The position numbers were made by a program, and so were the translations under genes. This document shows, one piece after another, positions 23,260-30,674 of a stretch of DNA of 43,565 nucleotides. The stretch lies in the NCBI GenBank assembly GCA_964499985.1, contig CAZCMX010000014.1, forward strand, positions 1 to 43,565, written 5' to 3'. The first letter of the stretch is position 1, and every line of letters begins with the position of its first letter. The stretch is from UBA5734 sp964499985 (lineage in GTDB: Bacteria; Bacillota; Clostridia; Saccharofermentanales; UBA5734). The notes beneath the pieces were generated by a model. It was not told the DNA's origin, ran no database searches, and was given only the letters and a program-made list of their open reading frames with translations.

Positions 23260-24228
23260 ATGGAAAAAATCTCAATGGAAAAACTGCAGGAATGGTCCAA
23301 GAATGGCCATCGCACGGCCGTTGGGGAAGCAATGCTGCTTCTGGCCCAGGCCAATAGCAATGTTTATGCCCTGACCGCGGATACCACGCCGACCGCTCGG
23401 CTGACGAATTTTCTGCAAGCATTCCCCGACCGTCTGTTTGACGTCGGCATCGCTGAGCAGAACCTGATCGACTTTTCGGCTGGTCTGGCCAAGGAAGGCC
23501 TGATGCCCTTTGCGGTGACCCTGGCTGCCTTCGCCCCGATGCGCTGTGCGGAACAGATGCGCATCACTCTGGGCTATATGAACCTGAATGCCAAGGTGAT
23601 CGGCATCGAAGCTGGCGTCCGGTTCGGCCCACTTGGCAATACCCACTTTGCCATGGATGATCTGGCTGTGGCCCGGGCTTTGCCCAATTTTACGGTGCTA
23701 TCGCCCTCCGATCCGCACCAGATCTATAAGGCCCTGTTTGCCGCGGCGGAACTGGACGGACCCGTTTATATCCGTCTCACCGGCGCCCCTGGCTTTCCGA
23801 TCCTCTACCCGGATGATTTTGAGTTCAAGATCGGCCAGGCGATCGAATACCGGCCGGGGAAAGATGTGGCGATCATTGCGACCGGCGCCGTTCTCGCCCA
23901 GGCGATCGGTGCAGCAGACCTGCTCCAGGCCAAAGGCCTCTCGGTTCGGGTGGTTGACATGCATACGATCAAACCGCTGGACAAGGCCATGCTGGACCGC
24001 GTCTTTGCTGAGAACCGGCTCGTGGTCACCGTCGAAGAGCATAGCGCGATTGGCGGGCTGGGCAGTGCCGTCGCCGAATACAAGGCGGGTTTCGCGCAGG
24101 CGCCCCGCCAACTGATGTGCAATCTGGGCGACCGCTTCCAGAAGGTTGGCAGCTATGAGTTCCAGCTCCAGGAAAATGGCCTGACCGCGCCCGCGATTGC
24201 CCGCCTGATCGAGGAGAATCTGGCATAA
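23260..24228 (+). CDS. Transketolase, C-terminal subunit (PYR and C-terminal domains)
   Basis: The second half of the split transketolase, 322 residues. It holds the PYR domain with the catalytic Glu in DVGIAEQNLIDFSAGLA (Glu about 66), the typical GNTHFAMDDLAVARALPNF and LSPSDPHQIYK, and a transketolase C-terminal domain (VVDMHTIKPLD, VVTVEEHSAIGGLGSA). It starts behind TTGAGGAGGTGGAG. With the N-terminal subunit it would make a complete two-carbon (glycolaldehyde) transferase. It is the last gene that clearly belongs to the inositol operon; the next gene is 39 bases downstream and of another type. Confidence 0.93.
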   Translation: MEKISMEKLQEWSKNGHRTAVGEAMLLLAQANSNVYALTADTTPTARLTNFLQAFPDRLFDVGIAEQNLIDFSAGLAKEGLMPFAVTLAAFAPMRCAEQMRITLGYMNLNAKVIGIEAGVRFGPLGNTHFAMDDLAVARALPNFTVLSPSDPHQIYKALFAAAELDGPVYIRLTGAPGFPILYPDDFEFKIGQAIEYRPGKDVAIIATGAVLAQAIGAADLLQAKGLSVRVVDMHTIKPLDKAMLDRVFAENRLVVTVEEHSAIGGLGSAVAEYKAGFAQAPRQLMCNLGDRFQKVGSYEFQLQENGLTAPAIARLIEENLA

Positions 24229-24267
24229 TAGAGGCAAGACAATTTCCTGCGAATGCGAGGACTTGCC

Positions 24268-24744
24268 ATGCCGGAATTCACTGCAGAACCTGTTCAGCCG
24301 CCCGCGATCCGTATCCGCCTGTCTCTGGCCGAGATCAAGGACCTGTGGTCTAAGACCTATAATACAGACGGCAAGCCGGACTGGTCCCACCTGTTCCCCT
24401 ACTATCACTCGCAGATCATCTTCCAGGATTCGATCCAGCGGATCGAAGGGATGGAGGCCTTCCAGGCGATGTGCAAACGCCTGACCGACCGGTGCCAGTC
24501 TTTGCGGATGGATATTATTTCCATGGCGGAGCATGGCCCGGTTGTTCTGATGGATTGGAAAATGACCATGGCGTTTAAAAAATATCCCGATACCCCCATT
24601 TACGGCGCGACCAGGCTGACTTTCAGCGAAGATGGCCTGATTATCGAGCAGCGCGACTATTATGATCTCTGGGGCGATATCTTCAATGGCATCCCGCGGT
24701 TCAATAAGATGTATAGAAAATTCATGCATCGGAAATTCGGCTGA
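24268..24744 (+). CDS. SnoaL-like / NTF2-fold protein
   Basis: A 158-residue protein with the alpha+beta-barrel NTF2 fold. The pattern LAEIKDLWSKTY followed by FPYYHSQIIFQDSIQRIEG and the late EDGLIIEQRDYYDLWGDIF is typical of SnoaL-like proteins near short-chain dehydrogenases. Many are isomerases or cyclases and others are non-catalytic. The ATG at 24268 has CGAGGA upstream; an in-frame ATG at 24253 is possible. It is followed by an SDR gene and then a convergent phytoene-desaturase-like gene, a set that suggests lipid or isoprenoid modification. The substrate is unknown. Cotranscription with the inositol operon is possible. Confidence 0.65.
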   Translation: MPEFTAEPVQPPAIRIRLSLAEIKDLWSKTYNTDGKPDWSHLFPYYHSQIIFQDSIQRIEGMEAFQAMCKRLTDRCQSLRMDIISMAEHGPVVLMDWKMTMAFKKYPDTPIYGATRLTFSEDGLIIEQRDYYDLWGDIFNGIPRFNKMYRKFMHRKFG

Positions 24745-24820
24745 ATGGCCGAGGCCTGGTTTGAGCTTCGAGGCCGATCCGTCCATTAACCTGGATCACT
24801 GCTGTGGCGAAGGGACTGCG

Positions 24821-25765
24821 ATGAAGAAAGAATTGCCTGACGAATTGAAATTTCTCGCCAACCGGAAATTGCCGCAAAAGCCCTTTGCCGCATCGATGGC
24901 TGGCAAAACCTGTGTGATCACCGGCGCCACGTCAGGCGTTGGCCTGGAGATTGCACGGGCGCTGGCCAGGCACGGGGCACAATTGGTCTTGGTCAGCCGC
25001 AACCAGGAAAAAGCGAACCAGGTTGCCTTGGAACTCCAATCGCAAGGGTCGGCGACAGTCGATACTGTTTGGGCCGATTTTACCGATCTGGAGCAGGTCC
25101 GCCAGGCAGCCAGCACCATCCTCGCACGCTATCCCCGGATCGACGTGCTGATCAATTGCGCTGGCATGCATTCGACGACCAGGACCTATACGCCATCTGG
25201 CCATGAAATGGTCTTCTGTGTCAACCATCTGGCCTCATTTCTCTTGACCGCGCTGCTTTTAAACCGCATGGTCGAAAGCAGCCCGTCCCGGATCATCCAG
25301 ATCAATTCCGAGGGCCACCGCTTCAATGGCCTCGATCTTGCGGATCTCAGCTGGCACCAGCGGCATTATACTGGCCTGCGCTCTTATGGCGCCTCAAAAA
25401 CCGCCCAGTTGCTGACGGTCTGGGAATTCGCCGACTTGCTGCGAGGTACTGGCGTGACGATCAATGCGGTCCATCCCGGCGATGTCAAAACCAATATCGG
25501 CCACAACAATGGCTGGCTTTACCGGCTGTTCACCCGCTTTGTCACCGGCCTTTTCCTCAAAGATGCCGCCATCTCCGGACCGGCGATCGGTTATCTGGCT
25601 TCAGCCCCGGAACTGGCTGCAGTCTCCGGGCGGTTTTTCCACCTGACCCATGAAGAAAAGCCAGCCCCGCATGCGCTGGACCGGGAGCTGGGCAAGCGGG
25701 TCTGGGCAGCCAGTCTCGAGCTGACCGGCTTGCCGGCGGATTTTGGCCAGGATTTGCGCGACTGA
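24821..25765 (+). CDS. Short-chain dehydrogenase/reductase (SDR)
   Basis: A 314-residue NAD(P)-dependent SDR, similar in layout to retinol-dehydrogenase/WW-domain-oxidoreductase-type SDRs. The cofactor loop is ITGATSGVGLEIA (TGxxxGxG, starting about residue 31). NCAG is present, and the active site is SYGASKTAQL (YxxxK). An upstream Ser occurs in IIQINSEGH. AGLVLVSRNQEKAN-like basic residues after beta-2 (VSRNQEKA) favour NADP(H). A hydrophilic extension of about 25 residues precedes the Rossmann fold. It lies 76 bases after the SnoaL-like gene and ends facing the flavoprotein gene. Confidence 0.87.
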   Translation: MKKELPDELKFLANRKLPQKPFAASMAGKTCVITGATSGVGLEIARALARHGAQLVLVSRNQEKANQVALELQSQGSATVDTVWADFTDLEQVRQAASTILARYPRIDVLINCAGMHSTTRTYTPSGHEMVFCVNHLASFLLTALLLNRMVESSPSRIIQINSEGHRFNGLDLADLSWHQRHYTGLRSYGASKTAQLLTVWEFADLLRGTGVTINAVHPGDVKTNIGHNNGWLYRLFTRFVTGLFLKDAAISGPAIGYLASAPELAAVSGRFFHLTHEEKPAPHALDRELGKRVWAASLELTGLPADFGQDLRD

Positions 25766-25792
25766 CACAATCTCCCAGAGATGTCCTCGTGG

Positions 25793-27370
25793 CTAAATCT
25801 GAGCCCGTTTTTTCAGCACCTGGTCCGCGGCGAGCTTGCCGGTCAGGATCGAGATCGGCAAACCGGAGGGGCTGTAGGTCCATTGTCCCGCTTGATAGAT
25901 ATGGGGGATCGGCGTCAAGACAGATTGCGCGATTTTCGGCATGCTGTGAACGACAGGGATCTCATGGTTCGTGAAGGCCCAGCCGGTGATCGCACCGTCG
26001 GTATTAACGGTCAAACGCTGCAGGGTCAGCGGTGTGGCAACAAACTGGTGGATGACTTTGCCGGCCAGTCCCGGATAGATGGTCTGGTCGAGGATCGTGA
26101 TGATTTTTTGGGCACAGATGTCCTTGAAGGCCTCATACCAGCCATTTTCGGAGATCTGCCGGGCCAGCTGGTAGTCGAACAGGGTGCTGATGATCAAGCC
26201 CGTCTGACCAGGTGGTGCCAGGCTGGGGTCGCGCATGGCCGGGCAGGAAATCTCGTAGGTCGTCAGGTCGAGATAATCGGCAATCCAGGCCTCAACGGCT
26301 TCGCGGCTGCTGCCGGCGACCGGTGGCAGGCTGGAAAGTCCTGCTTTGCGCGGTGTATAGAAGAAATGCGGATTGGCGATCCTGGCAAAATCATCCGGGC
26401 TCTGGTCCACGGCCAGATAGAGGGTCAGGATGGAGTCGCCACCGGTCTTGCCCGCCATCGCCTGACGCTGCCGGGCGATGGCCTGCTGGGCTCGTGCATT
26501 CGACAGTTGGGTTTCATCGACAATCTCGTAAAGCCGCTTGAGATCGGCACACCAGACCAAGTCTTGATAAGTCCACGACTGTCCGGCAGCATCGCGGACA
26601 ACCTGGTTTTTTAAATCGATGGTGCGGACCTCGGTCTTGCAAAGGATTTCACCGCCGTGCTCGAGAATGAAGTGCTTCAGGGCATCGGCCAGGGTGCCTG
26701 TGCCACCTTTCGGGTACTGGTAATCGAGATACAGGCTGAAATAGCTCAACGCGAAAAAGGTCGGCGTATCCCGGAAAAAATGCTGGGCGATCATATCGAT
26801 CAAGGCCTGGTTACTCGATATTTTCTTCAGGTACTCGGCGACTGGCTGGTTGAGCCGGGCGATCTTCGGCATGGTCCACAGGTATTTCAGCATCCAGGGC
26901 AGGATGGTCCGGACCAGATAGCGGGGGTTGCTTTTCAGATCGAGGAACAAGGGATTGTCGATCCCGTAGAGGACATCCATATAGCCCATGATTTTTTTGA
27001 TTTCCTGGCCGAATCGATCGATATCCAGGCTGTTTTCCGGAAAGTGGCTGCGCAACAGATCGAGATAGTCAGCCAGACTCTCTGCTGATTTCAGCCGGAT
27101 GACCTGGTCGGTGAGCCCGATCGAGACACCGTTTTTGACAAAGGGGATCTCGAGCCCCAGCTGGCGCAGCATCGGCGTGACGATACCAGAGTTCTCGATG
27201 GCCCGGATCCCACCATCAAAGGTGAAGCCCTGGTCCTGGAATGAATTGACCAGGCCGCCAACTTTGTCCTGCTTTTCCAACAGGACGACCTTGTGACCCG
27301 CTTGACAGACGTAGGCTGCGGCGGTCAATCCGGCCATGCCACCGCCGACGATGAGGATGGGATTTTCCAT
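25793..27370 (-). CDS. FAD-dependent phytoene-desaturase-like oxidoreductase
   Basis: A flavoprotein amine-oxidase/CrtI-type enzyme of 525 residues. It opens with the dinucleotide fold ILIVGGGMAGLTAAAYVCQAG and LLEKQDKVGG, then the CrtI-like FDGGIRAIE. The C-terminal FAD segment (IPHIYQAGQWTYSPSGLP) matches carotenoid desaturase/isomerase and retinol-saturase relatives. The ATG at 27370 follows AAAGGAG; the open frame extends to 27463 without better evidence. No phytoene synthase or other carotenoid genes are visible, so the substrate is probably another polyunsaturated or isoprenoid lipid. It converges on the SDR gene and is transcribed after the LysE-type gene. Confidence 0.82.
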   Translation of the reverse strand: MENPILIVGGGMAGLTAAAYVCQAGHKVVLLEKQDKVGGLVNSFQDQGFTFDGGIRAIENSGIVTPMLRQLGLEIPFVKNGVSIGLTDQVIRLKSAESLADYLDLLRSHFPENSLDIDRFGQEIKKIMGYMDVLYGIDNPLFLDLKSNPRYLVRTILPWMLKYLWTMPKIARLNQPVAEYLKKISSNQALIDMIAQHFFRDTPTFFALSYFSLYLDYQYPKGGTGTLADALKHFILEHGGEILCKTEVRTIDLKNQVVRDAAGQSWTYQDLVWCADLKRLYEIVDETQLSNARAQQAIARQRQAMAGKTGGDSILTLYLAVDQSPDDFARIANPHFFYTPRKAGLSSLPPVAGSSREAVEAWIADYLDLTTYEISCPAMRDPSLAPPGQTGLIISTLFDYQLARQISENGWYEAFKDICAQKIITILDQTIYPGLAGKVIHQFVATPLTLQRLTVNTDGAITGWAFTNHEIPVVHSMPKIAQSVLTPIPHIYQAGQWTYSPSGLPISILTGKLAADQVLKKRAQI

Positions 27371-27401
27371 GCTTGCTGTCTCCTTTGTCATGTGAATGGC
27401 C

Positions 27402-28037
27402 CTAGGACTGGGCGGTCTGGATGGCACCGAGCAAAAAGCTGCTGCCAAAATAGACCAGTACACAGCCCAGTACGGCGATCAGGATCCGGTAGGGCTTGTC
27501 CTGGATAAACTGGCGGGTTTTCCCGACCAGAGTCGAGACAAAACCATACCACAGATAATCCGCGCTGGAATGGCCGATGAAATAGACCACAATCCCGATC
27601 AAGCCAAAGGCTGTGAAGGATTTCATGATGAAACCGAGACCGATCACTGCCCACCACAACAGGAAGTATGGATTGGTTGCGGAAAGTAAAATGCCAGACA
27701 GGAACAGACTGCTGGCCGGGGCGGCCCCCGCTTCGGTCTGAATCCGGACCTTGTTCCGGCGGGCAGCAAGCACCATGTCCAGACCCATGTATAAAAGCAG
27801 CAGACCACCAGCTGATCCGATGATGATCTGGGCCAGACTGGCCTGGAGCAGACTGCCAAAACCCTGGAAAATCAGGACAACGACGGCCAGTTCCAGGGAC
27901 ATGTGGCCGAGCGTGACGACCCATCCGACGCGCGGCCCGCCGGCCAGCGACTGGCGGATGGTATAGGTGAGCATCGGTCCGGGCATCAGGGCGCCGGAAA
28001 GACCGACAGCCAGAGCAGAGAGATAAAGCACAAGCAT
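27402..28037 (-). CDS. LysE/RhtB-family exporter
   Basis: A 211-residue inner-membrane exporter of the LysE superfamily, with about six transmembrane helices. The N-terminal GLSGALMPGPMLTYTIRQSLAGG is the family signature (the PGP motif of LysE/RhtB). LSATNPYFLLWWAVIG in the middle is equally typical (NP motif). Substrates in the family are amino acids or other small molecules, and specificity cannot be predicted. It is divergent from the MFS transporter gene (134-base gap) and lies 31 bases upstream of the flavoprotein gene on the same strand. Confidence 0.87.
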   Translation of the reverse strand: MLVLYLSALAVGLSGALMPGPMLTYTIRQSLAGGPRVGWVVTLGHMSLELAVVVLIFQGFGSLLQASLAQIIIGSAGGLLLLYMGLDMVLAARRNKVRIQTEAGAAPASSLFLSGILLSATNPYFLLWWAVIGLGFIMKSFTAFGLIGIVVYFIGHSSADYLWYGFVSTLVGKTRQFIQDKPYRILIAVLGCVLVYFGSSFLLGAIQTAQS

Positions 28038-28171
28038 GGTTAGATGACCTGAATCCCTTCGGAAAAAACTAGCATGACCATTTTGTCATATTGTACACGA
28101 TCCAATGACCTGTGCGTTATGGCATAATGGCAAAGCATAACCTGCAGCAGCAGAACAGGAGACCTTTGCTC

Positions 28172-29407
28172 ATGTCCTTGTCTGATACCCCTGCCAATCA
28201 AGATCGTCCTCTGCCAGGCCAGCCATTGCCCCGCCGCGCGTCATCGCCCAACCGGCAAACGGTTCTGACGATTGCGCTCCTGATCGCTCTCTATGCGATG
28301 CTGGCCATGTTCGACAATTTCAAAGGCATCTTCGTGCCCTATTTCAAGCAGGACTATGCGATCAGTAATGCCCAGGTCGGCATTCTGATGACGTCCAGCC
28401 TTCTGGCTTATGCGGTTTTCCAGTACATTTGCGGTATGCTGGTGGAACGGTTTGGCCATAAGCGAGTCGTCGGCAGTGGGATCATGGTGGCGATTCTGGC
28501 CCTGCTCCTGATTGTCAATGCCCGGTCTTTTCCGCTGCTGCTGCTGGGCTTTTTTGCCCTGAACATTGGTTCTGCCACATTCAATGTCGCCGTCAATACC
28601 CTGGGGCCAACGGTTCAGGTGGCTTCGACCGCAACCCTGATGAACATCATCAATTTTTCCTATGGCACCAGCAATACAGTCTCGCAAAAGGCCGTTGGCC
28701 TGCTGCTGGCCAGGGGTGTCTCCTGGCAGTCTTTTTTCATTTTCCTGGCCATTGCGGCTGCGCTGCTGCTGATTGGGGTCTTGCTGATCCGGCTGCCCCG
28801 GTTTCACCAGGAACATAAAGTGATCTACTCGAAAAAAGACCTGTTTAAAAGCAAGGTCCTCTACCTGTACATTGTGGCGATCGGCTTCTATCTGGCTGCC
28901 GAATACGGCACAGGAAACTGGTTCGTCAACTATATGAGTGAGACATACCAGCTCGGGGCAGACCAGCGCTCGACCTATGTGGCCCTGTTTTTCGGTCTGG
29001 AAACTGTCGGCCGCATCTTTGGCGGCATGATCATCGACCGCCTCGGCTATTATCGCAGTATCCTCGCTTATGGCTCGGGGGCCTTCCTGCTGACTCTGGC
29101 CGGGATCCTGCTCGGTCGCAGCGGGCTTCTGATTTTTGCACTGGCTGGTCTGGGCTACTCGATCATCTATCCGACGATTATGCTGGCTTTTTACCATGTC
29201 TTTAAGGAAGCAGCTGTCTATGCCACCGGGCTGCTCCTGATGTCCGGCACCTTGCTGGCCATGGTGGTCAATCTCATGATCGGCCTCGCCAATGACTATC
29301 TGGGATCCAGGCTGGCCTTCTATGCCATCGCCATCTGCCTGGCGATTTTCCTCGCTGCCGTCTGGCAGATCTGGAAAGCAGCCCGGAAAATACAGATATC
29401 GATCTGA
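28172..29407 (+). CDS. Major facilitator superfamily transporter
   Basis: A 12-helix MFS permease of 411 residues, inner membrane. The first helix begins around residue 30 (VLTIALLIALYAMLAMFDNF). The motif A region between helices 2 and 3 is CGMLVERFGHKRVVGSG, with a second copy after helix 8 (FGGMIIDRLGYYRSI). The overall pattern resembles FucP-like/uncharacterised sugar or acid transporters. The ATG at 28172 follows ACAGGAG; an in-frame ATG at 28112 lacks a site. The substrate is unknown. Being 4 kb from the inositol operon, it is one candidate for uptake of its substrate, with no direct support. Confidence 0.88.
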   Translation: MSLSDTPANQDRPLPGQPLPRRASSPNRQTVLTIALLIALYAMLAMFDNFKGIFVPYFKQDYAISNAQVGILMTSSLLAYAVFQYICGMLVERFGHKRVVGSGIMVAILALLLIVNARSFPLLLLGFFALNIGSATFNVAVNTLGPTVQVASTATLMNIINFSYGTSNTVSQKAVGLLLARGVSWQSFFIFLAIAAALLLIGVLLIRLPRFHQEHKVIYSKKDLFKSKVLYLYIVAIGFYLAAEYGTGNWFVNYMSETYQLGADQRSTYVALFFGLETVGRIFGGMIIDRLGYYRSILAYGSGAFLLTLAGILLGRSGLLIFALAGLGYSIIYPTIMLAFYHVFKEAAVYATGLLLMSGTLLAMVVNLMIGLANDYLGSRLAFYAIAICLAIFLAAVWQIWKAARKIQISI

Positions 29408-29425
29408 ACCCAAGGAGGAGACGAT

Positions 29426-29914
29426 ATGTTTCGAGAAATGAGACGGAATAAGCAACTGTTGTCAGCGGAAAACACGGCAGCGGTGCTGAACCGCTGCACC
29501 AACGGTGTCCTGGCCTGCCACGGCGATGATGGCTATCCCTATGCCGTGCCAGTGAGCCCTGTCTATTTCAACGGCAAGATCTATTTCCATTCGGCGAAGG
29601 CCGGGCACAAGGTGGATGCCATTCTGAAAAATCCCAAGGTATCGTTCACGGTGATCGATGAAGACACGATTGTCAGCGCCGAATATACCACATATTTTCG
29701 CAGTGCCATCGCTTTTGGCCAGGCCCGGATCGTCGAGGGGGAGGAAAGGCTGGCAGCCTTTACGGCCCTGGTCGAAAAATATTCTGGCGACCAGCCCGCC
29801 GAGGTGAAAGCCCAGGAGATCGCCCGCTGCGACCATGCCCTGATCATGGCCATCGACATCGAGCATCTGACCGGCAAGGAAGCGATTGAATACGTGCGGG
29901 CCAAAGGCGGTTAA
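29426..29914 (+). CDS. Pyridoxamine 5'-phosphate oxidase-like flavoprotein (NimA-like)
   Basis: A 162-residue split-barrel FMN-binding protein of the PNPOx-like superfamily, close to the nitroimidazole-resistance (NimA) type. Supporting patterns are the opening FREMRRNKQLLS, the strand pair GVLACHGDDGYPYAVPVSPVY, IYFHSAKAGHKVDAILKNPK with the FMN-contacting His/Lys, and the closing IEHLTGKEA. Such proteins often reduce small oxidants or bind flavin or haem. AAGGAGGAG lies just upstream. It follows the MFS gene by 18 bases and is probably cotranscribed. Confidence 0.85.
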   Translation: MFREMRRNKQLLSAENTAAVLNRCTNGVLACHGDDGYPYAVPVSPVYFNGKIYFHSAKAGHKVDAILKNPKVSFTVIDEDTIVSAEYTTYFRSAIAFGQARIVEGEERLAAFTALVEKYSGDQPAEVKAQEIARCDHALIMAIDIEHLTGKEAIEYVRAKGG

Positions 29915-29969
29915 CGTAGACGAGATCAGCGAGACAGATTTTACCTGGTTGTTGCGTGCTTTTTAATGG

Positions 29970-30497
29970 TTGCACCGGACCAATACGTATTTTGGGACTG
30001 CTGTGCATGAGGAGGCAATATTCGCTTATGATTATCATGAGGTGCTCGGGGTCAGCCGGCAGGAAAGCGATGTCTTTTATGATCGTCTGGGTGAAACGCT
30101 GCACAGGGAGGCCCAGATCAGACCGGGCGCTCAACTGGTGATCAACCGGCTTTTCAAGCAGCATCATATCCATTTCATCACGGCCCGGACTGCAGCGATG
30201 CAGCAGGTCAGCCTGGAATGGTTCAAGAAATATGACATTCCTCACGACAGCCTGACCTTACTGGGCAGCACTGAAAAAGTGGCAACAGCAAAACAGCTGC
30301 GCTGCGACTGGTTCATCGAAGATCGCTACGAAAATGCGGTGGCTTTGGCCGCCAGTAACATTCCAGTTTTACTGATCGATTGTTCGTACAATCGCAAGCC
30401 TCTGCCGGATCACGTGATCCGGGTCGCCAGCTGGAGCCAGATTGAACCTTTCATCGACACGACAGTCTCGATGGCCAACTGGGAACAGGCGCTCTAA
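29970..30497 (+). pseudogene. 5'(3')-Deoxyribonucleotidase-like gene missing its N-terminal catalytic motif
   Basis: The open frame encodes the body of a NT5C/YqfW-type HAD nucleotidase. HFITARTAAMQQVSLEWF and LGSTEKVATAKQLRCDWFIEDRYENA are the conserved motif II-III regions, and VLLIDCSYNR is also typical. HAD enzymes of this family begin with a DxDGT loop that supplies the nucleophilic Asp, about 35 residues before the LGVS segment. Here nothing upstream in any frame between 29914 and 30024 encodes it. Only a TTG at 29970 or GTG at 30003 could start the frame. An AGGAGG (30009-30014) with an out-of-frame ATG at 30028 looks like the original initiation region fused to the interior. A deletion is the likely cause, and the product should be inactive. 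Confidence 0.6.
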
Positions 30498-30507
30498 GAT
30501 TGTCGCC

Positions 30508-30596
30508 CTATTCGTCCACACCGATCATGACGGATGTGGCCTTGATCACCGCATAGGCTTCTGACCTTTGAGTTGATTCCGGGCACTGAGTTTCAT
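30508..30596 (-). pseudogene. Remnant of a molbindin (mop) gene with internal deletion
   Basis: On the minus strand, behind a good GAGGAGACC site, an ATG at 30596 starts MKLSARNQLKG, the invariant N-terminus of the 68-70 residue molybdate/tungstate-binding Mop (TOBE) proteins. The frame then ends. In a shifted frame the sequence continues as EAYAVIKATSVMIGVDE and a stop (30508-30510), the normal Mop C-terminus. About 40 central codons are missing at the junction around 30560, and the frame is broken. The remnant lies downstream of tupC on the same strand, where a mop gene would make sense for tungstate storage. Confidence 0.72.
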
Positions 30597-30674
30597 AAGT
30601 TTAGGTCTCCTCAAGGGTGTCTTTTCAGACGGTACTCCTGCTCTCTCAAGTTTACCACGCCCAGGAGGAAGGAT

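Noticed and set aside
28241..29455. A 404-codon minus-strand open frame
   Set aside because: It is antisense to a well-supported MFS transporter, highly rich in Gln, His and Asp, and lacks any family motif.
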